DNA of 64,000 nucleotides, from the NCBI RefSeq assembly GCF_002262935.1, contig NZ_NPIA01000004.1, positions 62,001-126,000 on the forward strand. The letters run 5' to 3'. The translations under genes and the position numbers were made by a program. This document shows, piece by piece, positions 35,430-44,324 of the stretch; within the stretch, counting starts at the first letter, position 1; each line of letters starts with the position of its first letter. This stretch comes from Lottiidibacillus patelloidae (lineage in GTDB: Bacteria; Bacillota; Bacilli; Bacillales; SA5d-4). Below the pieces are notes generated by a model. That model made no database searches. It had not been told where the DNA came from and saw only the letters and a program-made list of their open reading frames with translations.

Positions 35430-35939
35430 ATGTTAAATAATCTAGTAAAGAATAAACTTTTAAAGAAGAAACCAGAACATGACGAGTTATCCGTATCTAA
35501 TATTGAAATTGAAGAAGAACTAGTTACTGAGTTAAAAGATGAAGCAGAAAAACTAAATGCTGAAGATATAAACCAACATGAAGAACATTTTTCAGAGGAA
35601 AAGTTTTGGACGAAGGTTCAAAAATTCTCTAAAAGAGCTGGCACTTCTGTGGTGTACGCAGTTCTATTACTTTATTACACGCTTCAAAAGCCAGATGTAC
35701 CATTAAAAGTTAAAGCGACCATTGCTGGGGCTTTAGGTTATTTTATTTTACCTCTAGACCTTATTCCTGACTTTGCAGTAGGTGTAGGATATGCTGACGA
35801 CTTAAGTGTTGTAATATTCGCTTTAGTTCAAGTGGTATTATATATGGATGATGAAATAAAAATGCAAGCCAAAAATAAACTGAAAGACCTATTTGGTGAG
35901 AATGTAGATACAACTGAGATTGATAGTAAACTAGGTTAA
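35430..35939 (+). CDS. YkvA-like DUF1232 protein
   Basis: The start at 35430 follows TTGGAGTG and is better than an in-frame start at 35394, giving 169 residues. The N-terminal 75 residues are acidic and helical. The C-terminal part carries the DUF1232 signature: VPLKVKATIAGALGYFILPLDLIPD followed by GYADDLSVVIFAL. That region forms two membrane-inserted hairpin helices in this family. The role of the family is not well known. A terminator follows 11 bases after the stop. Confidence 0.88.
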   Translation: MLNNLVKNKLLKKKPEHDELSVSNIEIEEELVTELKDEAEKLNAEDINQHEEHFSEEKFWTKVQKFSKRAGTSVVYAVLLLYYTLQKPDVPLKVKATIAGALGYFILPLDLIPDFAVGVGYADDLSVVIFALVQVVLYMDDEIKMQAKNKLKDLFGENVDTTEIDSKLG

Positions 35940-35950
35940 TAATATTTTAT

Positions 35951-35990
35951 AAGTCTGTTTCCAAGGATTTAGGGAACAGACTTTATTTAT
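35951..35990 (+). terminator. Intrinsic terminator
   Basis: A 12-bp stem (AAGTCTGTTTCC with GGGAACAGACTT) around a 9-base loop, followed by TATTTATT, ends the DUF1232 gene. Confidence 0.75.
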
Positions 35991-35995
35991 TATCG

Positions 35996-36019
35996 GGAAG
36001 TGTCAGGCACGAATCATTT
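35996..36019. repeat. REP-like element, half copy
   Basis: GGAAGTGTCAGGCACGAATCATTTG matches the left arm of the family. The ATCATTTG tail is shared with the copy at 27716-27735. Confidence 0.55.
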
Positions 36020-36099
36020 GTGAACGAAAGAAATATAAAGGTCTTTATAAATAAAATGTCGAATGTTATTAGTAACAAACTAATTAGGGATGTTATTAT

Positions 36100-37164
36100 A
36101 TGATAACTGAGAAGAGTAATTTGGATTATAAGCAATTTGTTCCAAGGGAAAGTGGATTTGTTTTTAAATTTATTAAAAAGGGCGAGCAGTATATTCATAC
36201 ATTTATAGAAGGTAAGTTAATCGAGAAAGTGGGATTAACCCCTAGTATGGTAGTGGGGAAAACTCTGTATGAGTTTTTACCTATAGAACAGGCATCAAAA
36301 AAGAAGCATTTCTATGAAAGAGCGTGGAGTGGAGAAAGCGTTAATTATGAGGGATACTTTGATGGACATTATTATATAGCATCATTAAATCCAGTTACAA
36401 AAAATTCTAAAGTCGTTGAGGTTATTGGAATAGCCTTAGATATAACTAAGGAAAAAGAAAGGGAAATTCATTTACAAAATATAGAGAGACTTGCAGTAGT
36501 CGGTGAGTTGGCTGCTGGAATTGCTCATGAAATTAGAAATCCACTTACATCAATCAAAGGCTTTACAAAAATAGTAAAAGAAAGCGTCGATAGTGAGAAT
36601 CTAAAATCTTACTTAGATATTACGCTCAGAGAAATAGATCGAATTAATACGATCGTTAGTGAATTTATGTTCATTTCTAAGCCTCAAGAATTTATGAATC
36701 TACAATTGACCAACCTTAATAGAGTATTATCAAATTGTATTGCCTTTATGGAGCCACAAGCTAATTTAAAAAGTATAAGAATTACATCATACTTCCATTC
36801 TGAAATTCAAACAAAGTGTGATGAGAATCAATTGAAGCAAGTTTTAATAAATATTTTGCAAAATGCTATTGAAGCAACACATGATAGTGACCAAGATATT
36901 GAAGTGATATTAAAAGAAACAGAGAATAATAAAGTTTTAATACAAATTTCAGATAGTGGTGTTGGAATAACAGAAGAAAGAACGAAAAAGTTATTTCAAC
37001 CCTTCTACTCAACTAAAGAAAAAGGAACAGGGCTGGGGTTAATAATTTGTAAGCGTATTATTGAGCTTCACCAAGGAACAATTGAAATTAAAAGCAAATC
37101 GAATGAAGGTACAGTAGTAAAGATACTTTTACCTATTGATATACCTTGTCAGGTAGATTTATAA
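36100..37164 (+). CDS. PAS-domain sensor histidine kinase
   Basis: This 354-residue soluble kinase has an N-terminal PAS domain (about residues 15-120; YIHTFIEGKLIEKVGLTP), then HisKA with the phospho-acceptor His in AAGIAHEIRNPLTSIKGF (about residue 150). The ATP-binding domain shows the N box (VLINILQNAIEAT), G1 (ISDSGVGI), F box (LFQPFYSTKEKG) and G2 (GTGLGL). It autophosphorylates and passes phosphate to a response regulator. No regulator gene is next to it, so it is an orphan kinase, like the Bacillus sporulation kinases. No membrane segment is seen, so it senses a cytosolic signal. Confidence 0.94.
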   Translation: MITEKSNLDYKQFVPRESGFVFKFIKKGEQYIHTFIEGKLIEKVGLTPSMVVGKTLYEFLPIEQASKKKHFYERAWSGESVNYEGYFDGHYYIASLNPVTKNSKVVEVIGIALDITKEKEREIHLQNIERLAVVGELAAGIAHEIRNPLTSIKGFTKIVKESVDSENLKSYLDITLREIDRINTIVSEFMFISKPQEFMNLQLTNLNRVLSNCIAFMEPQANLKSIRITSYFHSEIQTKCDENQLKQVLINILQNAIEATHDSDQDIEVILKETENNKVLIQISDSGVGITEERTKKLFQPFYSTKEKGTGLGLIICKRIIELHQGTIEIKSKSNEGTVVKILLPIDIPCQVDL

Positions 37165-37285
37165 AAGAAGTACTCTACGACCAATTAAGGACTTATCTCA
37201 TGGTGAAGGTGTAGGTATAATTGTGAATCCATTTGGGCGTGTGTGGATGGTAGCTACACCAATATTTAATAAAACAGAACTTTAA
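37157..37285 (+). pseudogene. C-terminal remnant, possibly of a VOC/glyoxalase-like protein
   Basis: An open stretch reads HGEGVGIIVNPFGRVWMVAT and ends shortly after. The pattern G-x-DPFG-x-x-W-x-x-AT is typical of the last strand of VOC (PhnB/glyoxalase) proteins, with N for D here. There is no start codon or N-terminal part, so it is a gene tail left by deletion. Confidence 0.45.
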
Positions 37286-37302
37286 TAAAGGAGTTTAATA
37301 AA

Positions 37303-37971
37303 ATGGATGAAAAGAAAGATACAGAAATAAAACGCTCTTCAAAAGCAGAAAGTATTCTTTCTCAGATCAATAGTAAAACGAAGCTAGGCGACTTACGAAA
37401 AGTCGCGAAGGACATTAAAAAAGATCACGAACTAGCTATGGAACTTTGGTCTAGCGAAGAGTTTTTGCCCAGATTATTAGCAATCTTAATTATGGACAAA
37501 AAACTTCTTTCACAAGATGTGATAAATAAGCTTGATAAGGATATGCAGACTCACACTTATGAAGAGCGAAATAACTTAATGGATTGGTTAATGGCTAACC
37601 AGCTCACCAAAGACAAGAAGACGATTGCATTGATGGAGTCATGGGAAGATAGCCCTTCTACTCTTCAAAGGCGAACTTTCTGGTATTATCAAGCGCGATT
37701 GAGATGGACTGGACAAACACCGCCTGATAACACCGCATACTTGCTATCTGCATTAGAAGCTAATATTACGCAGGAAGAACCGGAAGTTCAATGGGCTATG
37801 AATTTCACCGCAGGGTGGATAGGCGTTTATGATGAAAAGAATCGTGCACGTTGTATTAAACTTGGGGAGAAAACGGGTCTTTACAAAGATCAAATAGTAG
37901 CAAAAGGATGTACTCCAAGCTATTTGCCAGAGTTCATTACAATTGAAGTTAACAAACGATATAATAATTAA
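37303..37971 (+). CDS. DNA alkylation repair protein (AlkD-like HEAT repeat)
   Basis: ATG 37303 follows AAAGGAGTTTAATAAA. The 222-residue protein is all-helical with HEAT-like repeats, including LGDLRKVAKDIKKDHELAMELWSS, LMDWLMANQL and RRTFWYYQARLRW. These match the AlkC/AlkD-like family (COG4912), whose members bind DNA and release alkylated bases. The conserved aromatic and acidic residues in MESWEDSPSTLQRRTFWY fit the active-site helix region, though I cannot confirm catalysis. Some members of the family have lost activity. The gene is alone. Confidence 0.8.
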   Translation: MDEKKDTEIKRSSKAESILSQINSKTKLGDLRKVAKDIKKDHELAMELWSSEEFLPRLLAILIMDKKLLSQDVINKLDKDMQTHTYEERNNLMDWLMANQLTKDKKTIALMESWEDSPSTLQRRTFWYYQARLRWTGQTPPDNTAYLLSALEANITQEEPEVQWAMNFTAGWIGVYDEKNRARCIKLGEKTGLYKDQIVAKGCTPSYLPEFITIEVNKRYNN

Positions 37972-38034
37972 TTACCTTTGAAGTATTTATTAAAGTTTAA
38001 TGCAAAGAATAAAAGGACAAAGCATCAATATGAA

Positions 38035-38091
38035 AAACATTTTATAAAAATAGCAAAAGAAATTGAGGCAGAGTGTGTTTTATTTCTTTAG
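38035..38091 (+). pseudogene. Small fragment related to the nitrilase gene
   Basis: One frame reads KHFIKIAKEIEAECVLFL and stops. It matches residues HYIKTAQEFEADFVLFP of the nitrilase at 26162-27043, and the DNA is also similar over about 50 bases. It is a relic of a second nitrilase-type gene. Confidence 0.6.
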
Positions 38092-38108
38092 TTTTTACAT
38101 GGTTAGGA

Positions 38109-38145
38109 AGAGTCTTGCACTAATAATGAGCAAGGCTCTATTTTT
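38109..38145 (+). terminator. Intrinsic terminator
   Basis: A 10-bp stem (AGAGTCTTGC with GCAAGGCTCT) around an 11-base loop is followed by ATTTTTAATTT. Confidence 0.75.
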
Positions 38146-38303
38146 AATTTGCGTCATTATATAATGCCTTGATCCACTCACAATTAGTTTGATAAAACTT
38201 ACTTAAACATGGTATAAGTGTAAAAGAAGCGGAACATAGGGCTTTATATTTCTGGACTGAAATACTAAATTTATATCTATAAGTGAGAGGATTGAACCTA
38301 TAT

Positions 38304-39278
38304 ATGAAAGAAAATTTTTGGCGTGATTTACCAAAACCGTTTTTTGTACTTGCACCAATGGAAGATGTGACAGATGTTGTGTTTCGACACGTAGTAAGTG
38401 CCGCCGGTCGTCCGGATGTATTTTTCACAGAGTTTACAAACTCGGATAGCTATTGTCATCCAGATGGCATAAAAAGTGTCCGTGGCCGTTTAACTTTTAC
38501 AGAAGATGAACAACCAATGGTCGCACATATTTGGGGAGATAGCCCCGAAAACTTCCGTCAAATGAGTATCGGTATGGCAGAGTTAGGATTTAAAGGCATC
38601 GATATTAATATGGGCTGTCCTGTACCGAATGTAGCAACGAGAGGCAAAGGAAGTGGCCTGATTCTGCGCCCGGATGTTGCCGCAGAACTTATTCAAGCAG
38701 CAAAAGCAGGTGGACTGCCTGTTAGTGTGAAAACGCGACTTGGCTTTTATGAGGTTGAGGAGTGGGAAGAGTGGTTAACGCATATTTTAAAACAGGATAT
38801 TGCGAACCTTTCAATCCATCTTCGTACAAGAAAGGAAATGAGCGAAGTACCTGCACATTGGGAGCTTATTCCTGAGATCAAAAAACTTCGTGATCGTGTG
38901 GCACCAGATACACTTTTAACGATTAATGGGGATATTCCTGACCGTCAAGTCGGGCTGCAACTGGCGAAACAATATGATGTTGATGGCGTTATGATCGGGC
39001 GCGGTATTTTTAAAAATCCTTTTGCTTTTGAAAAAGAGCCAAAAGAACATAGCAGTGAAGAATATCTTAATCTTTTACGATTACAACTTGATCTACAAGA
39101 CAAATATGCTGAAGAGGTTCCACGTGCAATTACAGGGCTTCATCGCTTTTTCAAAATTTATGTCAAAGGATTCCGTGGTGCAGCTGAATTAAGAAATCAG
39201 TTGATGAGCACGAAATCAACTGATGAAGTGCGTGCGTTGATTAATAAGTTTGAGTCAGAGAACCTTGATGAAGAATAA
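38304..39278 (+). CDS. tRNA-dihydrouridine synthase
   Basis: I start at the ATG 38304 (MKENFWRDL), with AGAGGA upstream; a GTG at 38283 is also in frame. The FMN-dependent TIM-barrel enzyme reduces uridines in tRNA. Visible family motifs are [10 protein letters not shown] near the N-terminus, ININMGCP-type [10 protein letters not shown] with the catalytic Cys nearby (GCP), [20 protein letters not shown] and INGDI near residue 210, then [12 protein letters not shown]. The 324-residue length is normal for Dus. The motif around the first 100 residues ([12 protein letters not shown]) fits the group common in Firmicutes next to DusB/DusC. It is followed by an unrelated phosphatase gene. Confidence 0.93.
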   Translation: MKENFWRDLPKPFFVLAPMEDVTDVVFRHVVSAAGRPDVFFTEFTNSDSYCHPDGIKSVRGRLTFTEDEQPMVAHIWGDSPENFRQMSIGMAELGFKGIDINMGCPVPNVATRGKGSGLILRPDVAAELIQAAKAGGLPVSVKTRLGFYEVEEWEEWLTHILKQDIANLSIHLRTRKEMSEVPAHWELIPEIKKLRDRVAPDTLLTINGDIPDRQVGLQLAKQYDVDGVMIGRGIFKNPFAFEKEPKEHSSEEYLNLLRLQLDLQDKYAEEVPRAITGLHRFFKIYVKGFRGAAELRNQLMSTKSTDEVRALINKFESENLDEE

Positions 39279-39398
39279 GTAGCAGTAATTTTCAACTCAG
39301 TGTGAAAGAGCCCTTCCCTTTAGTCTCAGTTCTATAGCTGACATCATTTGCATAATGCTTATTGAATGCTAGCGAACAGAATGAAAGGGGAAAAACAA

Positions 39399-40202
39399 AT
39401 GACCTTGGACATTGATGAACTTGGTAAATTTGCTGCGGACATTGTAAAGGAAGCAGGAGCCTTACTGAAGGAATTAAGAACAGAACCTATAAAGCTAGAG
39501 GAGAAGGGCGACCATGCTAACTTAGTTACATTTGTTGATCAAGAAGTAGAAAAGTTTTTAGTAGATAATATATTAGAAAAGTATCCTGATCATGGGGTTG
39601 TTGGTGAAGAAGGGGTATTTGAAAATGTCCTAACAAACTTTGAAACAGAGTGGGTTATTGATCCAATTGATGGCACGACTAACTTTATCCATAACTTCCC
39701 TTTTTACGGCATATCTGTAGGTATTGTTCATAAAGGAGAAGGACTAATAGGTGTTGTTTATAACCCTGTAACAGACGAACTTTTTTATGGACAAAAAGGA
39801 AACGGTGCTTATGTAAATGGTGATAGATTAACGATATCCCCAGAAATTCAATTAAGTGAAGCACTAGTAGCTACTTCGATGTTTTGGGAAAATATATGGA
39901 CGAAAGACGCATTACATCATAGTATTATCCAACTATATAAGGAAACAAGAGGAGTTAGAATGGTTGGGGGAGCTGCTATTACTTTATGTGAAATAGCTAA
40001 AGGGACACTAAATGCCTATATTGTGCCAATGTTGAGTACATGGGATTATGCAGGTGGTGTAATCATTTTAAAAGAAGCGGGAGGAAGTATCTCTCAACTA
40101 AGTGGTTCCCCCGTTTCATTTGAACTTGGTGGAAGCATATTAGCGGCACATCCGAGCATTCATCAGGAACTTTTAAATATGTATGTAGATTGGATAGATT
40201 AA
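39399..40202 (+). CDS. Inositol monophosphatase family protein
   Basis: ATG 39399 follows GAAAGGGGAAAAA; an upstream in-frame ATG at 39366 lacks a binding site. The 267-residue enzyme has the lithium-sensitive phosphatase motifs: GEEGVF (metal-binding Glu, about residue 68), WVIDPIDGTTNFIH (about 84-97, metal ligands) and STWDYAGGVIILKEAGG (about 208-225). It hydrolyses phosphate from inositol monophosphate or a related substrate, with magnesium. The REP-like element and a terminator follow directly after the stop. Confidence 0.94.
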   Translation: MTLDIDELGKFAADIVKEAGALLKELRTEPIKLEEKGDHANLVTFVDQEVEKFLVDNILEKYPDHGVVGEEGVFENVLTNFETEWVIDPIDGTTNFIHNFPFYGISVGIVHKGEGLIGVVYNPVTDELFYGQKGNGAYVNGDRLTISPEIQLSEALVATSMFWENIWTKDALHHSIIQLYKETRGVRMVGGAAITLCEIAKGTLNAYIVPMLSTWDYAGGVIILKEAGGSISQLSGSPVSFELGGSILAAHPSIHQELLNMYVDWID

Positions 40203-40250
40203 GTGCCAGGCACCAATACAAGAAGGAGACCTAAAAGGTTTCCTTTTTTT
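40201..40250 (+). terminator. REP-like piece and intrinsic terminator
   Basis: AAGTGCCAGGCACC at 40201-40214 belongs to the REP-like family. At 40223-40245 AAGGAGACC and GGTTTCCTT form a stem with loop TAAAA, followed by T tracts. The same stem arms recur at 44130-44152. Confidence 0.75.
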
Positions 40251-40302
40251 ATATTGAAGCATTTACTTTGACGCAACTCTTTTATTTTTGTTACACTCCT
40301 TA

Positions 40303-40322
40303 TGTACCTACCAGTTGGTACA
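40303..40322. promoter_or_regulatory. Palindromic operator candidate
   Basis: TGTACC and GGTACA form a perfect inverted repeat with an 8-base centre, 136 bases before the oxidoreductase start. GTAC-rich palindromes of this kind are bound by small winged-helix repressors of quinone/aldehyde stress genes in Bacillus. No regulator gene is adjacent. Confidence 0.4.
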
Positions 40323-40457
40323 GTTAAATATTAAAGAGAAAGAATAACTTTGGGTGGATAACTGAAACCTAAAAGAGTCAAATATAATAGGTACAATGTT
40401 ACATTACATGGGGATTAAAGCCAGGGAGTGTACATAAATATGAGGAGGAAAAAACAA

Positions 40458-41393
40458 ATGAAAGCAATTGTTATTGAAGCGTATGGAGATAAGAATACAC
40501 TTGTAGAGAAAGAGATTGATACACCGAAAATCTCAGAAGACCAGGTTTTAGTGGAAATACATGCAACTTCTATTAACCCGATAGATTGGAAAGTTCGTGA
40601 AGGTTATTTGAAAGAAATGATTCCTTTTGAATTCCCAATTATCTTAGGATGGGATGCAGCAGGTGTTGTTGTCGAAGCAGGAAGTAATGTAACAGATTTC
40701 AAAGTAGGAGACAGAGTATTTACTCGCCCAGCAACGACAAATCGTGGTACGTATGCTGAATACGTAGCTGTAGAATCTAACTTGCTTGCAAAAATGCCTG
40801 AGGAAATGAACTTTGAAGAAGCAGCATCTATTCCTTTAGCTGGATTAACTGCATGGCAATGTCTTGTTGATTTTGGAAAAATTCAAGAAGGTGACAAAGT
40901 GTTAATTCATGCGGGAGCAGGTGGCGTTGGAATCTTCGCTATCCAAATCGCTAAAAGCTTTGGTGCTTATGTTGCGACAACGGCTAGTGAAAGTAATATT
41001 GAGTTCTTAAAATCTCTTGGTGCTGATGAAGTCATCAATTATAAAGAAGAAGATTTCAGTGAAGTGTTAAATGAGTTTGACCTTGTGTTAGATTCTATGG
41101 GTGGAGAAATTCAATCTAAAAGCTATAAAGTGTTAAAAGAAAACGGTAAACTTGTTTCTATCGTTCAACCACCATCTGAAGAAGAAGCGGCAAGCTTTAA
41201 CGCGCAAGCTGGATTCGTATGGTTAGAGCCAAATGGAGAACAGCTCCAAAAATTAGCTGACCTTTATGTAGAAGGTAAAGTGAAGCCAGTGATCGGAAAA
41301 ACATTTGAATTAAGTGAACAAGGACTAAAGGATGCACATGATCTAAGTGAAACACATCATGCTCGTGGAAAAATTGTTATCCGCGTAAAATAA
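40458..41393 (+). CDS. Zinc-independent medium-chain alcohol dehydrogenase/quinone oxidoreductase
   Basis: The start ATG 40458 has GAGGAGG 10 bases upstream; an in-frame ATG at 40428 does not. The 311-residue protein has an N-terminal GroES-like part (SINPIDWKVREGYL, LGWDAAGVVVEAG) and a Rossmann domain with AGAGGVGIFAIQIAK (about residues 150-165), the NADPH loop. Catalytic zinc ligands are lacking, as in the zeta-crystallin/quinone reductase subfamily. It probably reduces quinones or reactive enones with NADPH. A palindrome upstream may bind its repressor. Confidence 0.92.
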   Translation: MKAIVIEAYGDKNTLVEKEIDTPKISEDQVLVEIHATSINPIDWKVREGYLKEMIPFEFPIILGWDAAGVVVEAGSNVTDFKVGDRVFTRPATTNRGTYAEYVAVESNLLAKMPEEMNFEEAASIPLAGLTAWQCLVDFGKIQEGDKVLIHAGAGGVGIFAIQIAKSFGAYVATTASESNIEFLKSLGADEVINYKEEDFSEVLNEFDLVLDSMGGEIQSKSYKVLKENGKLVSIVQPPSEEEAASFNAQAGFVWLEPNGEQLQKLADLYVEGKVKPVIGKTFELSEQGLKDAHDLSETHHARGKIVIRVK

Positions 41394-41403
41394 TTTGAAT
41401 CTG

Positions 41404-41438
41404 AAGATCAAACCAAAAAAATTGGTTTGATCTTTTTT
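41404..41438. terminator. Bidirectional intrinsic terminator
   Basis: A perfect 13-bp stem (AAGATCAAACCAA with TTGGTTTGATCTT) is followed by T tracts and serves the oxidoreductase and the convergent MFS gene. The identical arms recur at 45919-45948. Confidence 0.9.
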
Positions 41439-41460
41439 ACTTGAAGTGGATGCACTACAC

Positions 41461-42690
41461 CTACCTATCTTCCAAAGATAATACTCCAATTAATCCAATA
41501 ATAGAGAAGACAACAGGCGTGATAAAGCCATAGAAATATCCTTCGACTAGATTACCTGAAACAGCTTGAAAATGATCCAACACAATTCCAAAAATACTCG
41601 GCAGAAGTACAGCACTTAAAAAGCCACCAGTATTTGCAAAACCAGTTACGATACCCACATCTTTAATAGGAAATGTTTGCCGCACAGCAGCAAACGTTAA
41701 CGCATTTGCCCCATAAGCAAGGCCAATAATAAAGAAAAGGGTAATTAGCAAAGCTAGTGGAGGATGACCGTGAAAGATCAAAAATATCGACCAAGTGAGT
41801 AATAAAGTGAGGTGGACAACTATATAAGGTTGCTTTATTTTATTTAATACACTAGAAATATGGCCAGCTAACGGAGCACCAATTAAAGCGCCGATTAAAC
41901 CTAACATGATTAGCTGACTTGCCTCTGTCCGTGTCATATCATAAAGTTCCATCCCATAAGGAACTCCCCATGAACTAATAAAACCAATATATGTTCCAAC
42001 GATTCCGAAGTGACATAAAAATAAAGACCACGCTTGTCGGCTAGAAAAAATTCTTCGTAGTAAAGCTAGCGTTTTTTCCCGTTGCTCTTCTCGTTTTATT
42101 TCAATAAATAAGGATTCTTTAGGCTTTTTCAAAAGAACGAAATAAAGAAGAAGTCCGCATGCACAAAGTAAAAATCCTGCGGAGAAAAATGCAGCTCGCC
42201 ATCCGAGAAGGTCAATCCATAATGCGAAAGGAACAGTCGCAACTAAAAAGCCTAAGCTACCTGTCATTGCAGTAATACCGATTAAGCGCGTGAATTCTCT
42301 CCTCTTAAACCAGAGGCCTAATATTAAGACCATATTCACCCATATCGTCGCATCGCCTAACCCGATTAAAATTCTTGCGGAAAATAAGATGAATGAATGT
42401 GTGCCTATACTATAAATAATCGTTCCAATGCCTGTCAGCGTTGCACCGATAATGAGAAAAAAGTTAGGTCCAAAACGATCTGCTAAAAGCCCCATTGGAA
42501 TTTGCAAAATAGTGTATACAAAAAATTGAATACTTACTAGTAAGCCAATCGTAGTCGCCGTAACATTGAAATCTACCATGATTTGGTCAGTAATTAAGCC
42601 AGGTGCAGTACGTTGGCTCGACATTAATAAATACGTAAATAATACAGAAACGAAGACAATCCAGCGGAAGTGGCTATTTTTCTTATCCAT
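41461..42690 (-). CDS. MFS transporter
   Basis: The start used is the ATG at 42688-42690 with AGGGGTGG upstream (409 residues, MDKKNSHFRW). A longer frame reaching 42861 would run into the promoter region and is not needed. The protein has twelve predicted membrane helices and the family motif between helices 2 and 3 (GLLADRFGP, about residue 68). A large cytosolic loop with charged residues (FIEIKREEQREKTLALLRR) separates the halves. Layout and length suggest an anion:cation symporter or sugar-acid type carrier, or a drug exporter; substrate cannot be told. It is convergent with the oxidoreductase. Confidence 0.9.
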   Translation of the reverse strand: MDKKNSHFRWIVFVSVLFTYLLMSSQRTAPGLITDQIMVDFNVTATTIGLLVSIQFFVYTILQIPMGLLADRFGPNFFLIIGATLTGIGTIIYSIGTHSFILFSARILIGLGDATIWVNMVLILGLWFKRREFTRLIGITAMTGSLGFLVATVPFALWIDLLGWRAAFFSAGFLLCACGLLLYFVLLKKPKESLFIEIKREEQREKTLALLRRIFSSRQAWSLFLCHFGIVGTYIGFISSWGVPYGMELYDMTRTEASQLIMLGLIGALIGAPLAGHISSVLNKIKQPYIVVHLTLLLTWSIFLIFHGHPPLALLITLFFIIGLAYGANALTFAAVRQTFPIKDVGIVTGFANTGGFLSAVLLPSIFGIVLDHFQAVSGNLVEGYFYGFITPVVFSIIGLIGVLSLEDR

Positions 42691-42843
42691 GAATCCACCC
42701 CTATTAGCAATTTTGTTATATATATGAAATGATGTAGAAGTAGGCAACACATAATCACCATGAACTTTTTTCTCGGACTTATAAGAAGACTTTAGAAATG
42801 CTTTTGTGGGTTTTAGATTTTGGGAAGTGACAAGATTAGAAAA

Positions 42844-42872
42844 TTGACATATATAGATCAAAACTTTATTAT
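42844..42872 (+). promoter_or_regulatory. SigA-type promoter of the riboswitch-TerC unit
   Basis: TTGACA at 42844-42849 and TATTAT at 42867-42872 are separated by 17 bases. It lies just upstream of the riboswitch. Confidence 0.75.
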
Positions 42873-42895
42873 TGAAACTAATTAAATATATCTTT

Positions 42896-43022
42896 TTCTC
42901 CTAAAGGGGAGTAGCTTTTACAATGAAGTCGTCATTTCGGAGATAAAAACTCCCGGCTTTATTGGCAACTGAAGTTGTTAGCAAGACCTTTACCATATGG
43001 TAAGGGTCTTTTCTGTTTTTTT
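42896..43022 (+). ncRNA. yybP-ykoY manganese riboswitch
   Basis: The conserved pieces of this class are present in order: AAAGGGGAGTAGC (42903-42915), a GTCGTCA element, CTCCCGGC, TTGGCAACTG and GCAAGACCTTTACC. This RNA binds Mn2+ and turns on genes of manganese export. The last arm also forms the terminator hairpin AAGACCTTTACC-ATAT-GGTAAGGGTCTT followed by T-rich sequence (42982-43023), so the choice is transcriptional. A second hairpin (AGCCTTTGCC with GGTAAAGGCT) lies at 43023-43050. The gene it controls is TerC-like, as in Bacillus ykoY. Confidence 0.92.
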
Positions 43023-43232
43023 TAGCCTTTGCCATCGTCGGTAAAGGCTTTCCTTTATGGTTAAGAATAAACATGGAGGTGAGAATATAGAAAGTGTGCT
43101 TTATATAAAAAGATTTTTGCAATAGGTATGAATTTTAACATAACAATTATAAAAATTATTTAGTTGAGAACAATACTAAAATAATGATCATGAATGTATT
43201 ATTACAATTTATGTTAAAAAGGAGCTTAATCA

Positions 43233-44012
43233 ATGGAATTATCGATTTTATTAGAATACGGATGGGTATTGTTATTATTAATTGCAATTGAGGGATTACT
43301 AGCTGCTGATAACGCACTAGTACTGGCAATAATGGTTAAACATCTACCTGAAGAGGAAAGGAAAAGAGCATTATTTTATGGACTTGCGGGTGCATTTGTA
43401 TTCCGTTTCGGTTCACTATTTGCTATTTCTTTCCTTGTTGATGTATGGCAGGTACAGGCAATTGGAGCACTTTATTTGTTATTTATTGCAGGGAACCATA
43501 TCTTCAGAAAGCTTGTTTTAAATAAAAGAAAAGATCCCGATAAAGATCAAAAGCAAGAGAAAAAAGCTGGTTTTTGGGGAACTGTTTTCAAAGTGGAACT
43601 AGCAGATATTGCTTTTGCTGTTGACTCTATTTTAGCAGCAGTTGCACTTGCAGTAACGCTTCCAAACACTAATCTACCAAAAATTGGTGGTCTTGATGGA
43701 GGGAAATTTTTAGTTATTTTTGCAGGTGGATTAATTGGGCTTATCATTATGCGTTTTGCAGCGAACTACTTTGTGAAATTACTACATTCTAGACCTGGCT
43801 TGGAGATTGCTGCCTTCCTTATCGTCGGTTGGGTAGGTGTGAAACTTTCCGTATATACGTTATCACACCCTGAATTAGCGATATTACCCGAAGGATTTGC
43901 AAAATCCCCTGCTTGGAAAATAACGTTTTATGTTGTACTTTTACTTATTGCAGCTGGTGGTTGGTTCTTATCAAAGCCAAAAGAAGAGGAAAAAGAGGCG
44001 TCAAACTTGTAG
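43233..44012 (+). CDS. TerC family membrane protein (YkoY/MeeY-like)
   Basis: ATG 43233 follows AAAAAGGAGC. The 259-residue protein has seven predicted membrane helices. The TerC metal-site motifs are visible: GLLAADNALVLAIM in helix 1 and ELADIAFAVDSILAA after the cytosolic loop (EKKAGFWG), each with paired Asp/Asn residues. Family members, such as Bacillus YkoY (MeeY), export manganese across the membrane and help load secreted enzymes with it. The manganese riboswitch upstream agrees with this. A C-terminal lysine/glutamate tail ends the protein. Confidence 0.93.
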   Translation: MELSILLEYGWVLLLLIAIEGLLAADNALVLAIMVKHLPEEERKRALFYGLAGAFVFRFGSLFAISFLVDVWQVQAIGALYLLFIAGNHIFRKLVLNKRKDPDKDQKQEKKAGFWGTVFKVELADIAFAVDSILAAVALAVTLPNTNLPKIGGLDGGKFLVIFAGGLIGLIIMRFAANYFVKLLHSRPGLEIAAFLIVGWVGVKLSVYTLSHPELAILPEGFAKSPAWKITFYVVLLLIAAGGWFLSKPKEEEKEASNL

Positions 44013-44127
44013 AGAAGTTGATTGGAAGGGTGGTCCTTTAGAAACACTTCGTAAAAAAGTGAGAATTGTAATGGGGGAGCTCAATTACTCTCTAGGTGTT
44101 GCAAGTGAAGGAAGCTTTGGACCGTAA
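44011..44127 (+). pseudogene. Gene remnant, DUF6671-like tail fragment
   Basis: A frame reads REVDWKGGPLETLRKKVR and then ELNYSLGVASEGSFGP before a stop. The pattern GGPLETLRKK...GVASEGSFGP resembles a segment of DUF6671 proteins. It starts inside the end of the TerC gene without its own start and ends too early, so it is a broken piece. Confidence 0.5.
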
Positions 44128-44129
44128 TG

Positions 44130-44158
44130 AAGGAGACCTAATGGGGTTTCCTTTTTTA
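44130..44158 (+). terminator. Intrinsic terminator
   Basis: AAGGAGACC and GGTTTCCTT form the stem with loop TAATGG, followed by T5. The arms are the same as those at 40223-40245. Confidence 0.75.
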
Positions 44159-44324
44159 TTCCTGCACAACTTTTAAAGTACCTAGTACTACCCAGTTAAT
44201 GAAGGAATTTTTTCAGTAATAGTCGAAGTATGTGTTAGAAAAGAAATAGTAGTGCACTATTACCTTTGGTGTGGACATGCCATGACCTTAAAGGTGAGAC
44301 GGACAAAATTAGGAGGAAAGTAGT

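Noticed and set aside
41461-42861. Longer MFS protein starting at 42861
   Set aside because: The extra 57 residues are not membrane-like and the good ribosome binding site belongs to the ATG at 42690.
43930-44127. A 65-codon frame overlapping the end of the TerC gene
   Set aside because: Only its last third is protein-like; it is treated as a gene remnant because the first part is a shadow of TerC.
44200-44324. Possible TPP riboswitch before ykoF
   Set aside because: The conserved CUGAGA and ACCUGAUCUGG-like elements are absent.
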